Shown: piece after piece, positions 1 through 10,578 of the stretch
Layout of the letters: every line of letters starts with the position of its first letter
Numbering within the stretch: the first letter of the stretch is position 1
NCBI GenBank assembly: GCA_950295325.1
Contig: OX485808.1
Location: 26,680,527-26,744,526 of the forward strand
Direction: 5' to 3'
Source: Polytrichum commune
Lineage: Eukaryota; Streptophyta; Polytrichopsida; Polytrichales; Polytrichaceae
DNA length: 64,000 bases
Position numbers and translations under genes: made by a program
The notes under the pieces: model-generated
Told to the model about the DNA's origin: nothing
The model's database searches: none
The model's input: only the letters and a program-made list of their open reading frames with translations

Positions 1-125
1 TTAACCCAGCTCTCTGCTGGCCGAACCAGTAGCCTTACCGGCTTAACCCAACTCTCTGTTGGCCGAACAGTAACCTTGCCGGCTTAATCCAGCTCTCTGC
101 TGGCCGAACCAGTAGCCTTACCGGC
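1..125. repeat. Three tandem copies of a ~42-bp unit
   Basis: Three consecutive units begin at 1, 43 and 84. Each starts TTAAYCCARCTCTCTG, continues through GCCGAAC and ends CCGGC. The middle copy is one base shorter and carries several substitutions. The array is cut by the window edge, so its true length is unknown. No reading frame is supported through it. Confidence 0.85.
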
Positions 126-839
126 TTAACCAAAATTAAACTAAATCTATATTGTCGAGGTCACCTTCAACCCTCAGCAACTTAGACGGTGTAACCCGCT
201 GCTGACCGGTTTACATGGACACTACACTCATCTAAATTAACTTCTGAAGGTGTTTCCTCTTGGATGAATCCCTACGGAGAAAATAGCCTAAAGTAGCTTT
301 CAAGCTTATGTTCCCCGAAATCCTAATGTCGAGGTTAAGTGTTGTGAACATAAAGAGTGTTTTTGCAATCAATGTAATGGTATCAAAACATTCAATTTCA
401 TTTCCAATTCTAAATCCTCAATCAAAGTACACAAACACATAAGTCAATTTAGTAATCCATTTATGATATACTAACTTTCATGAAAGATTGACTAATTGAT
501 GGTCTTCAAATTCTCTTATTCTCGAATGATGGCTTGTAGCCCTCTCCGTGTCTTCAATCTCTTAAAGTTCATTTTGTCTGGTTTCTCTTTGTATTCTCTA
601 ATCATGAGAGTTTTAATTCTTCGTCCTCGAACACTTCTCTCGATCTAAATTCCTTGAAAGGATCTTCTCCGACCTTCCTATTTTCTTCAAAGTACATCGA
701 TCTCGAGATCCTTTAGGAAATCTCCTTAGTCTTCTAAAGAATACCTTAGTTTCTAAGGTATCTTAGCCTTTGATATCTTGACTTCTCCTTAGTCCCAAAA
801 GTATCTTAGACCTTGGTTTATAAACTCCTTAAATCCGGT

Positions 840-1460
840 CTCCAAAAGTGTCTTTGATCTTGCGGGGCCTTGGTCTTGGGCTTGCGGTCATCCGGTCCTG
901 CGGGCCCTCAGTCCCCCAATTCTCGAACAGGGCTTTTAGGGTCTTCAAGGTCTTGTAGTCTTTTGAGTGCGAAATCTTTCGGAAAGACCTTCAAGTCCTA
1001 AAGTCTTCTCGGCCTCTGGTACCGCGGGCCTTCAGATCTGAAGACCAGCGTCGTGCCTCCGCGATTCTTCAAACTCGTTCTTTGTGGATCTTTAATTCAA
1101 AGACCGGCTCTGATCAATTCCCCGGACCTTTGGTCTCATGGGCCTTCAATTTCGCGGGCCTTCAATCCGAAAGGCTCACCCAAAAGGGGTCTTCAAATCT
1201 CCAAGTCTTCGGATTCGTTATGAATCAATCTCCAAGTCTCGTAAACTCGCCGTCCGGTTCCGCGGTCCTCCAGTCGCGGTCTCCAGTCCGCGGGCATTCA
1301 ATGTCGTGGGCTCTCAGCTCCAAATTCGGTCTTCAAACTCGAAGCCGTTCGTCTTCGAGTATCTTCAAATGTTGCTAAGTCTTCGGTCTTCGTCTTCACG
1401 CCTTGCGGCCTTGTGGTCCCTCAGCCGCGGGCCTTCAGTCTTCGAATATCTCTAAAAGTT
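840..1460. repeat. GC-rich degenerate repeat cluster (CGCGGGCCTTCARTC-like)
   Basis: The stretch is built from imperfect copies of a 15-20 base motif close to CGCGGGCCTTCAATC, mixed with GGTCTTCAA. Clear copies lie near 897, 1023, 1153, 1290 and 1427. It is far richer in GC than its surroundings. Two short overlapping reading frames cross it, but they read the repeat in different frames and look like no known protein. On the minus strand a TATATAAAGG sequence near 1650-1660 could be the TATA box of a repeat-derived transcript or LTR. That last point is inference only. Confidence 0.55.
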
Positions 1461-1959
1461 TTAGAGTCTTCAAGGTTGTCGAAAAGATCTTCGATTCCTC
1501 GAGTAAAATCGCGAAGCTCCGATTGTTGTCAAATCGCTCCCGATAATGCTCCAAATAGGTCTTCGTTAAAACGCTCCCAATAATGCTCCTCTTGACGCTC
1601 ACGTTGGATTGTTGAAATGAATAATGAGGTGGTATAGGGCCTTTTAGTGCCCCTTTATATAGGGTTTACAATCTTGTGATTGGTTGAATTGGCGGTTAGG
1701 TTTTGAAATGTATACAATTACTAATTTGGGCACTAAATGTATTTACAATCTAAATTCGGCATTGTCAGATCTATTATTAACACGGACACGTGCTTAAATT
1801 AGATCCATTAATGGGGTACATTCGGACATGTATTAGGTGTCTAGATGTGCCATTGGTAGTTACAACCCCTTTCATCAATTCATCCGAATTGCATATGTTC
1901 ATTAAGAGGGTGAGAGTAATATATGTTCATCCGAAGGGATTCCATCCCCCTCAGGTATG

Positions 1960-2345
1960 TCCTTTCATCTATTCCCCTAGACTAGTGAGTACATGTTCAC
2001 TAAGAGTACCTAGGTGTTCACTAAAAGAGAACTAGGTGTCTACTAAGTAGTCACTACATAGCTAGGTGGCTACTACCTCTAGTTACTAATGTGCTCACTT
2101 CCTACTACTAGCGTGCTTGCCTCCTATCCCAAAAAGGTGACTGGGTACTCACTAGTTTCCATCTACTCACTATTTCGGCCGTTCCCTATGGTGTGTCTTG
2201 TTCCCGCCGGCTTAGCCCGTTCCCTCCGGTCTTCAGTTTGTTCCCGGGACGTTCCCGGTGACGCTCTTCGTTCCCAGCCTCTCGGCCGTTCCCGGTGTGC
2301 TCCCGGTGACACTCTCCGTTCCCAGTGTGCTACTCTCAATGTTCC
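1960..2345. repeat. Degenerate short tandem repeats (CACTA.../GTTCCC...)
   Basis: Between about 1970 and 2130 the sequence repeats variants of CTAGGTGTTCACTAA. Between 2170 and 2345 it changes to a GC-rich run of CGTTCCCGGTG variants. Both look like decayed satellite or subterminal transposon repeats. No coding support is seen. Confidence 0.5.
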
Positions 2346-2625
2346 TAACACCACCGCCGGTGCAGTGCGGTGCACTCGTCAATGGCTACACATATATCTA
2401 ATCAATACAACTAAAAATAAACCTATATCTAATTAATACAACTAAATATTGTGACTAAACACTACAAACTAAAGACTATATATTGAACACTATAAACTAA
2501 ACCATAAAAACTAACTTTGCAACCGGTTGGCCCCGGTTCTCCGCCAAGAGAACTTGCACTCCTCCGTGCCTCCCTTGGCTCCACACATATCCACACCCAC
2601 GTCCACACGGAACACCAAGGGAGAA

Positions 2626-2649
2626 AATAATAATAATAATAATAATAAT
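2626..2649. repeat. (AAT)8 microsatellite
   Basis: Eight perfect AAT units. A similar TAT microsatellite lies near 37620 inside the LINE remnant. Confidence 0.95.
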
Positions 2650-2689
2650 GGAAGAGGGAAGGGAAGAGGTGAGTGCCCCCCAAGCCCAC

Positions 2690-3010
2690 AAGCCCCCTTG
2701 ATCCTCTCCTACTTAGTAGACTCTTATCCTATCCACTAACCCTTCATCCCCCTAAACCAACAAGGACACGTTCTAATTCAAACAATTAACTCAAAGGCTT
2801 TTCCTCTTGCCTCCTCAACACTACTCCTCTAATCAAAACATTCTCTAATTCCACTAAACCCCTAATTAACCACTCCAAATGGCTTAAGGCCTAAACATAA
2901 ACCCACACCAAGCCTCACTCTTTTTATACTTTTGATTGTTTTAATAACGCTCCAAATGCAATTCTAAATAGATTCTAAACCTAAAACAAATATGAGCACT
3001 CATTTTGGGC
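2690..3010. other. AT-rich spacer, no gene seen
   Basis: Low-complexity A/C-rich spacer between the microsatellite and the minus-strand coding remnant. No convincing reading frame, RNA gene or inverted repeat was found. Confidence 0.5.
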
Positions 3011-3632
3011 TCATACAGAGTTATTGAACATAGAATTCCTTACCCTTGTCAACATGTCATTTGAAAGGAAAGGGTTGGTATTAAGCTGCGACACCAAAAT
3101 TGATTTAAAGATTTGGTGACCTCCGTATTCCACGACTAGAATTACCTTAAGAGGAGCTAGCTCGGAAATTACTTGGTTTTCATGGGTGCTCAACATCTCA
3201 ACCAACACAGTTCACGTGATTTTCAGGTGGGGTGTCTAGAACCTCACCAGAAGCATTGACCCTCCAAGATGCAGTAGGGTCGGAGGGTCCGATTTCAATA
3301 GAAAGAACGCCGACCAACTCTAGGGGATTTTTTCCTACAACGTCAACATCAGCAAAGTCCCGGATGGTATAGTCGTCGTCGCCCACGCGTCGACGTTTGG
3401 ACATGTCAGCCGCATCGGGCGCTACTCTAATCACGTGAACAATATCTCCAATTTCATTCAATGGCTCTAACTGCTTGCAAATCCTTAAGCCATCCTCAAC
3501 ATCCCAAAAATCAAACGGCCACTCAACTACGCACGTTTTTTCTAGCCGTGGCCTCAGATCTGAGTAGGGTTCCTCTTTGGTAGCCTTGATCTTGCCAATG
3601 AAGACCGGCTCAGTATAGTCGTGATCGAGAGC
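3011..3632 (-). pseudogene. Unrecognised coding remnant with one frameshift
   Basis: Read on the minus strand, an open frame without an ATG runs from a plausible 3' splice site (AG at 3633-3634) to about 3195. It is rich in acidic residues and carries a basic patch, KRRR. It then stops, and an overlapping frame continues from 3208 to 3011 with sequence such as VVEYGGHQ and LVSQLNTNPFLS. The change of frame near 3200 fits a single indel in one original exon of at least 200 codons. I do not recognise the family. It may be a transposon-associated protein or a decayed host exon. Nothing in the flanks gives its missing 5' part; the stretch 3633-4160 has only short alanine/proline/lysine-rich frames. 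Confidence 0.4.
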
Positions 3633-4164
3633 CTAATCTTGTACGCCATTCCAAACCCTACAAAAACACGCCAAGAGCAGCATTAAAGCACAGTCGACCC
3701 TAACCGCATATCCTAATTTAGCATGAAGCAACCAAATTGCAGCAAAATTGTAAACAAATACAGACCTTAATGGTCACCTTCTTCGCCTCATGCACTACGA
3801 CTTGCACGGTTTGTGCGATGACAAACCTTCTCCAAATGCTATGCCGCCAAAGCTCCAAGGCGATGTCACAAACGTCCTCAAAAAAATGCCGCAAGTGCCC
3901 TTACAGAATGACCCCAAACCCTATACCACAAGCGCCCTCACAGCATGCAACAAGCGCCCTCACAAAACCAGCCCCCGTCTTTTACAAACCGAGCATAACA
4001 ACATTACCCTAAACTCAAAGCGAGAAGCGCAAAAACAAGAAAGAAGAGGCACAAGACAAAGCACCCAGGAAGAACCTTCAAACCCTAACCCGTTGGCTAC
4101 AAAAATGCAGGTCAAAGTAAGTTTGCCATCCATTTGACATCCAACATCCCCTCGCCCATCCACA

Positions 4165-4505
4165 AAAATTCATCCAAATCTAATGGGATTTAAGAATCCT
4201 ATGGACCCCAATTGCGCTACCTAGGGCCCCAACTGCACTACCTGGGGTCTTTGTTTTTTACTTTCTATTTAATTTAATACACACTTTTACTTTTTAAATT
4301 GACATTTTTACATTTAGGGTCACACTTTTAAATACACACTTTTACATTTATTTTTAATACTTTTAAATTGAAAAGTAAAGTAAAAGCTTTTACAAGTAAC
4401 TATATAATGAGGATTTTTTATTTATTAAAATATATCCAAAGTATTTAGTACCTTACATTCTACTACCTTACATTCTATTAGTTTATAATCATTCATTTTA
4501 TTGCA
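4165..4505. other. AT-rich spacer with a short tandem duplication
   Basis: Near 4205-4250 two diverged copies of a ~21-base unit, CCCCAAYTGCRCTACCTRGGG, sit side by side. The rest is A/T-rich, with repeated ACACTTTTAC words. It ends in TTATTGCAGAG just before the next reading frame, which looks like a splice acceptor. Confidence 0.45.
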
Positions 4506-6497
4506 GAGATGGTTGAGCTTGAGATACATGAGGCAAAAAAGCCTAGAATTGTACAAGTCATTGCTCTTAACTTCATAGAATCTACAAAGATTTTAGAGTT
4601 AGTTTATCATTCAAATACAAAAGGTTGTAAAACTCCTGGACACACTCAGAAGTTGTATGATCGTTTGTATGTTATTCCGTGTACAAAAACCCTAGATTGG
4701 CATTATTTCCATAAAATATTTATGGACACAACATCTAGGGTAGAATTGACTGTTCATACAAAACAACAATATTACGTTCATTATTGCCACAAAATTTGTG
4801 GTGATTGCTCGCAAAAATCATTACGTTGTCCAATATGCGAAAAAATATCAAACCTCGATTTCTCAAAGCATACAAAATATATTTTTGATACGTCTATCAC
4901 TAACGATATTGAAATTTGGAGTCTACAAGATTTTCATGATACTTTTCAGGGATTAGAAAGTTTTTTACAAAAAAAAAACACGTCTCTTTCATACAAAATA
5001 CTTCAATGTACATTGGTGCAAAAAGGGTATCTTGAACTATCTATTCTCAAGCAATTCGACATAAAACCAGATATGAGAATTATCATTAGCTCACGGGTAG
5101 ATCACTCCATTGTCAAGTTGAACACCACGTGCGACCAAAAAAATCTTCTTTTGGTAAGTTGCACCACCAAAATGGGTCAAAATTTTATCAAATTTTTTTC
5201 ATGAGTAGATATACACAGTACCTATGACATAGTAAAAAGTGGTAACTAAATTTGATGATTTGTTTTTTTCATAAAACATACCATTTCTAACTAGAATGAC
5301 ACATAATTGAACTAAAAAAGTTACTAAAAAAAATAAAGATGACTAAAAATTTCAAAAAAGTATACAAAAGATACCATCAATGATTATGTATATGTAGAAA
5401 AAATATCATAAATTTTAAAATTATATATGGCATGTAATATAGGGGTAGCAAACTTTGTCCGCACGTGGTGTCAACTTGACAATGAAGTGACCTCCCCGTG
5501 CATTAGCTACACAAGCATTCCATCGGATTTAAAAAACAAAAAAAACAAAAAAAAACCCATGTTGGGAGAATAACAAATTTGAGAATGCGTGGCAAAAAGT
5601 TTATAAAGACAGTCATCTTATACCAACAACATCCACTGCTTTATTATTACTAGATGGTAATAAAGTAGCGAATGATAAAATATTTAATTTATCACTTAAT
5701 CGTGTTTTATTTATTTATATACCTGAAATATGGAACAATGATCTAATGATCTGGTTGCATATCAAAGCATATTAGCCGATGCAGACATATTTTATGAAAC
5801 TGGTATGTTCAAGGGAAGGTCTAATCAACAAGATCCAAAAAGAGGTAGTTACAAGTCTGTAGGTCATGGCTATATAGCCCATGGAGGAAGAAGTTCAAGA
5901 GGAGATGTGGTACCATATGATCATAAAAACATGCCTCAAAGCACAAAACTTGCTTTCAGGCGCATAGCATATTATCTTGCAAGGGCAATGTGGAAGGCAT
6001 TAAATTTATTTGGAGGTCCAGTTAAAGATTTTTTTACGAATCAATTTCAACCTATGAATTGTATATTAATTGGGTTAGGTGCATATCCAACACAAGTGCA
6101 TCAATTGCACATGTCCAATAACTCTTTTATAAAGCCACACATCGATAAATTGGATTTTGACTGTTCTTTTATATGTTGGTTCAATGAAGGACATCTCAAA
6201 GGAGGTGAATTTGGAGTTTCTCAACATTATATGAAACTCCAAAATAACAACGGGGCTAGTATATTTGTATTCAACAAATATATCAGCCATGAAACGTTAC
6301 AATTTGATTCCAATTCATTATCATATATTGATTTCAAGATTGGATGTGCCTTGGTTAATAAAGTAGCAATTTGTACAAGAATTGAAAATCAACTTCAAAA
6401 TAAAAATCCTATCACTTGGAAAGATATCAAGTATATAGATTATATTAATTATGAAGATTGCGAGAATGAGGATGTAAATGAAAATGAGGAATCGTAA
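4506..6497 (+). pseudogene. Broken zinc-cluster / 2OG-Fe(II) oxygenase-like gene
   Basis: Two blocks seem to be parts of one former reading frame. The first (ATG at 4509, preceded by a TTGCAG acceptor-like site) has a cysteine/histidine cluster, C93 H94 C97 C100 C107 C110, ending RCPIC. It resembles half of a RING or other treble-clef zinc finger. The second (ATG-containing frame 5805-6497, 230 residues) has H112-x-D114, a GGEF turn at 133-136 and H162. That is the HxD...H iron-binding pattern of 2-oxoglutarate oxygenases, and R192 could bind the co-substrate. Three lesions separate the blocks: a MITE at 5092-5500, an A-tract near 5530-5555 across which the frame shifts by one base, and an 8-base tandem duplication at 5738-5752. 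Codon use is very AT-rich. TET/JBP-like oxygenases carried by transposons are one candidate family, and a virus-derived insertion is another. Neither can be settled here. Confidence 0.5.
5092..5500. mobile_element. hAT-type MITE with exact 8-bp target duplication
   Basis: Terminal inverted repeats of about 42 bases start CACGGGTAGATCACTCCATT on the left and, in reverse complement, CACGGGGAGGTCACTTCATT on the right. They continue with a shared core that includes CACCACGTGCG. CATTAGCT occurs directly outside both ends (5084-5091 and 5501-5508), a perfect 8-base direct repeat. CA...TG ends plus an 8-base duplication are hallmarks of the hAT superfamily. The 409-base interior is AT-rich and non-coding, so the element depends on a transposase encoded elsewhere. 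It interrupts a coding frame, and its first 120 bases extend that frame by chance. Confidence 0.88.
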
Positions 6498-8138
6498 ATT
6501 TCTTACAATTACTTGATTTGAATGTAAAGTAATTGATTTGTAATGTGAATTTTTGAAAAAATAAATAAAAACCTCCGGTCCTTTAGGGGTTAATTTGCCA
6601 CTTATAAATGTTAACCTACGAAATACATCTAATATTGTGTGATGACATCCATTACATTGAGTGAAAATTGAAAAGCATCTGAAGATTGTAAATGCTTCAG
6701 AATCAATCCAAATGACTATTGATTCTTATTTTGTTTCATAAAAATAAAAGATTGATTTTGACACACATATTTTATATATATGATAATTTTACAAAACTCT
6801 CCCTCCATAATTATAATGAATTTATAATTGTTAAGCATTCAGAAACTCCCTTTATAATTGTTACAATGTTAACTCACTATAAATGTTATAAAATTTTTAC
6901 TCCAGAGCCTAACATTTATAGAGGGTGGACTGTAATATTATTTTTTATTCTATCAAAATGCCTATGCTATATTATATCTAAAACCTTGATAAATTTCAAT
7001 ACTTATTATACCCCAATGTTAGTTATAATATGGATTTTCAATTTAAATAATCCATAACTATATCCAGTAATTTTTTTAATTTTATTGCTCATGAATAAAA
7101 CACACCCTATATTTTAACGCACCATGTTTACTAATTTTCCTAAGTGTCCCCCCCCCCCCCCGAGGTGAAAACACATGAAACTATTGTATACCCCAGTGAT
7201 GTCTATTTTCGCTTAAAATATATTTCATTTGAGGCCAAAATCAAATTTTGATTGTTGTGTAGAAGGATCCAATTAAAATGAATCAACAACAAACTTGAGA
7301 AGAGCAAGTTTTCACCAGAGCCCTACATAGTATGTAAGTGTTGTTTAGGTAACAAAATAATTAACCATAAGAAAATAAGAAAATTGCATCAATGTTTTTT
7401 TTTTACACCGATGTGAATGGGAGCCCATTCCTCGTTACTTTAATCCCATTTTATTGGGCTTCCAAGTAGGAGTAGAAATAATGAACCATTAGAAATTATG
7501 TCTTAGCATAAAAGGCATTATCCCACATGTGGCACTCATACAGTGAATGTAAAAGTTCGGCAACTTTGGTTGGTTGGGTGTAAGAACCTTTAGGATCAGT
7601 TCATAGAAATAAGCATGTTTGTGAAGATTGCGATCATTGATTTGTCAACAACAAATTTCATTCAATTATGACAAAGTTATTACGTGCACAACAAATTACC
7701 TTATCCATACGGGAGAAAGCTCTGCAACAACTACCATACCATGGGTGAGGGTGGCAACGCATACATTTGTTGTATAGCCCATATATTTTGTTCTTAATCT
7801 ATTTGAATCTTCAACTCAAATGGGGGCATAATTATTGCTTGACAGTGGATTTAGCATTGTGTAGTTGGGATGAAAACCATGCACAATGTCTCTTGTATGT
7901 TGGGACTCCCTAACAAAATGAATAGTGTTCAATTTAAGTTTTATTCAATAAGATACAATGAACCGGAAACTAAATTTTTTTGAGCTTGCACTACCAGGTT
8001 TTATAAATTTATAATTAAAATATAAGCATGAATTAATCTTGCAAACATGGCTAGCCTAGGGTTACCTCCCCAGTTGAAAAGGAGCCTATACGTAGGCCAA
8101 GTAATGTTATGGGTCAAAGACCATGCTTAAGTTTAGTG
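6498..8138. other. AT-rich spacer ending one poly-C repeat
   Basis: No supported gene. A 14-base C run at 7148-7161 follows an AT-rich stretch closely related to the sequence before the C run at 10569. Short open frames such as 6719-7057 are hydrophobic products of A/T-rich DNA and match no family I recognise. Confidence 0.5.
7080..7161. repeat. End of a dispersed repeat terminating in poly-C (copy 1)
   Basis: The sequence TGAATAAAACACACCCTATA...CGCACCATGTTTACTAATTTT...AGTGT followed by 14 C aligns with the stretch before the C run at 10569. The other end of the element was not found. Confidence 0.5.
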
Positions 8139-8163
8139 AACCCTAAACCCTAAACCCTAAACC
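8139..8163. repeat. Interstitial telomere-like tract
   Basis: About three and a half copies of AACCCTA, which is TTTAGGG on the other strand, the usual land-plant telomere repeat. The tract is short and lies inside AT-rich spacer, so it is an interstitial relic and not a chromosome end. Confidence 0.85.
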
Positions 8164-10480
8164 AAAATTCATCTATCTATACATGCAACAAATTTGGTGA
8201 GTTTAAATTGGTTTATACTATGGTGGGGTTTTTTTCCCATATGATTAAACAAGTGGAATTTGATTACTGGAGGGTATAAAGCCAACCAAGGCACCAAAAT
8301 GCAATACACTATGGGAAGAAAAAAAGTGTTGGTATGTTTAGTTTCATTGATCTTCTCTTCCACGTGTTCATTTTTGTTGGTGGGCAAATTCAGTTGAAAA
8401 ACCCAAGAATTGAACTTGTTGCTTTTGGAGTCAAGGTGAATAGGTGTTGTTCTCCCTCTTTAGTATGACACGTTTGGGAAACACACAAAAAGTTGAATTA
8501 TCGAGGTGTCATCTTCTCATTATTAAGACAAATGACGTAAAATTGTCATGTTATTGAGGGTATATGAAAACATAAGTAATATGAGCTTAGAGAAATATAT
8601 GCAACAAGTGTAAGCAATATAGATGGTATGAAATAATAACTTATGACTCCAAACAAATGTAAATATTCTCAAGAACTCTTGAAATAGGAGTCCAAAGATC
8701 TTTGTTATTGCCTACCCAAGTCAACAATAGTCATATTATCTAAATTCCCTATTAACTTTTGAAAACTAATGATTTCATTACCACCAATGTATAAAGAGTT
8801 ATCTAATAAGAAACTAGACAATAATGATGCATGACGTTTAGCATCAAGATATTGGTGATACTATATCTCCCGTGTATAAGGCAACATATCATGCAAGAGG
8901 CTACTCTAACCCTAACCATGTCCGTTCTGCACTAGTAACCCTAACTATCATTAAGTTCCCAATGATAAGTGAAGTTCCCAAGAAGCTCCCGAGTGAAAAT
9001 TGATATATTTTAGATATACACACCATAGATGAAAATAGTTTTAGCATTAACTACATCTTTAATTTGACAAAACCTATTTTCTAAATGTTGCATTATCGAG
9101 TGCCGTAGTCGTATAAAAGAGGGGATTTTGAACTAAAAAGTTTGGTCTCGCAAAAATGTCATAATAATTGAGGACGTCGTATAAACAAGTATTGTATTAT
9201 CGAAATTAGACTGTCCATTGAATTGTTGTATTATCACTCTTAAATTTTCTTAAATGATATTTTTTGAAGCATGTAAATTTTTATAATTGAACATGTACCT
9301 ACATGTTAGGATCCATTTAGATGCATTATTTGCCCTATGTGGTATCAATTGTTACTTCAAGCGAAGAACAACCCACAAGATTGGTCGGATGGGCAGACTA
9401 CTCTAATACCTCTAGACAACGACCTTCTAATATCTATAATTATATAATTGCATTATGTTCATCCGTGTGTGACATTCATCTGAAAAAACCACCTAAATTC
9501 CTCCTAAGCCCATTATTTCATCACATACAGAACCGATATTCATCCAACCCAAAATATCATAATTTCATCTATAATTCATTAAACACTACTGCAATAAGGT
9601 ACCTACTTCCACAAAATTCCACATTGGCCACCCTTGGTTGAGTTGGCCAAATATTATGAGTGTTGAGGGTTAAGCCACCCATCCGAAGAAATAGTATTCG
9701 GATGGGTGACATATTGCCACCCTCCAAGCCAACACCCCAATAAATATTAAAGCTAGAACTTTAGCTCTAGCTTTAATTTCTAGCTTATCTCTAACCACTA
9801 ATTCTAACACTAACTTTATCTCTACCTCATGCCTCTAAACCTCATAATAGGGTTTATAAATATTTTAGTTCAACATTCATATTTCTATCTTTGTAAATAA
9901 ATTGCACATTTACTTACATTGTGAGGAAGGAATACGGCATGTTCTAATGGCGAGAAAGAGTGAGAGTAAGAGTCGCGCTAATCTTCGCAGACCACTCCCC
10001 TCCAACCACAAAGCTTTACTGTTCGTAGATTTAGCCGTATATATAGCCATACCTACATCTAACGGTTAGCATCTACATCCAACTTCACCCTGACTATCAT
10101 TCTCTAAACCCCTAAATCCAATAATTTAGAAATGCCTTAGTTTACTTATACCGCCAAAGAAAATTGGAAAGAAGATTGCAATTCAAACAACGCGTTGAAA
10201 TTTTCCCTTCCGGTGCGTAGGTAGGGTACATTAACTCCACATTGGATACCTTGGTTCGGTAACGTTCAAGCCATCCAACCTGCAAAGTCATTCATCCAAG
10301 CTTTTTCAACAAAAAATTACCTCTTTTCATCTACTAACACGGACCCTACCCTAAACACGCTACCCCCTAGTAATTATTTCCACATTTTTTTTATATAATT
10401 GACTAGATAAAAGAGGCCATTATATGTGATGGTATTTTACATGTTAATATGTTTCACTATTTAAAAGCCCCCTATAATAT
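8164..10480. other. AT-rich spacer with a small perfect hairpin
   Basis: I see no gene. At 9676-9708 the words CACCCATCCGAA and TTCGGATGGGTG form a perfect 12-base stem around a 9-base loop, probably a MITE relic. The frame at 9321-9641 (106 codons) has no recognisable features and sits in low-complexity DNA. Confidence 0.45.
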
Positions 10481-10499
10481 ATGTATGTTTTTTTGCAAA

Positions 10500-10578
10500 A
10501 TTTATCTACAATGAATATATTATACTCTATTTTTTATCGCACATTGTTTTTATAATTTTTGCCAGTGACCCCCCCCCC
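10500..10578. repeat. End of a dispersed repeat terminating in poly-C (copy 2)
   Basis: TGAATATATTATACTCTATT...CGCACATTGTTTTTATAATTTTTG...AGTGA followed by 10 C. It aligns base for base over most of its length with the stretch ending at 7161, so the two are copies of one element end. Confidence 0.5.

Noticed and set aside
1-125. CRISPR array
   Set aside because: The units are contiguous imperfect repeats with no unique spacers, and the sequence is plant nuclear DNA.
1640-1670. Minus-strand TATA box as the promoter of a gene
   Set aside because: TATATAAAGG is present, but no coding exon was found downstream on that strand within the window.
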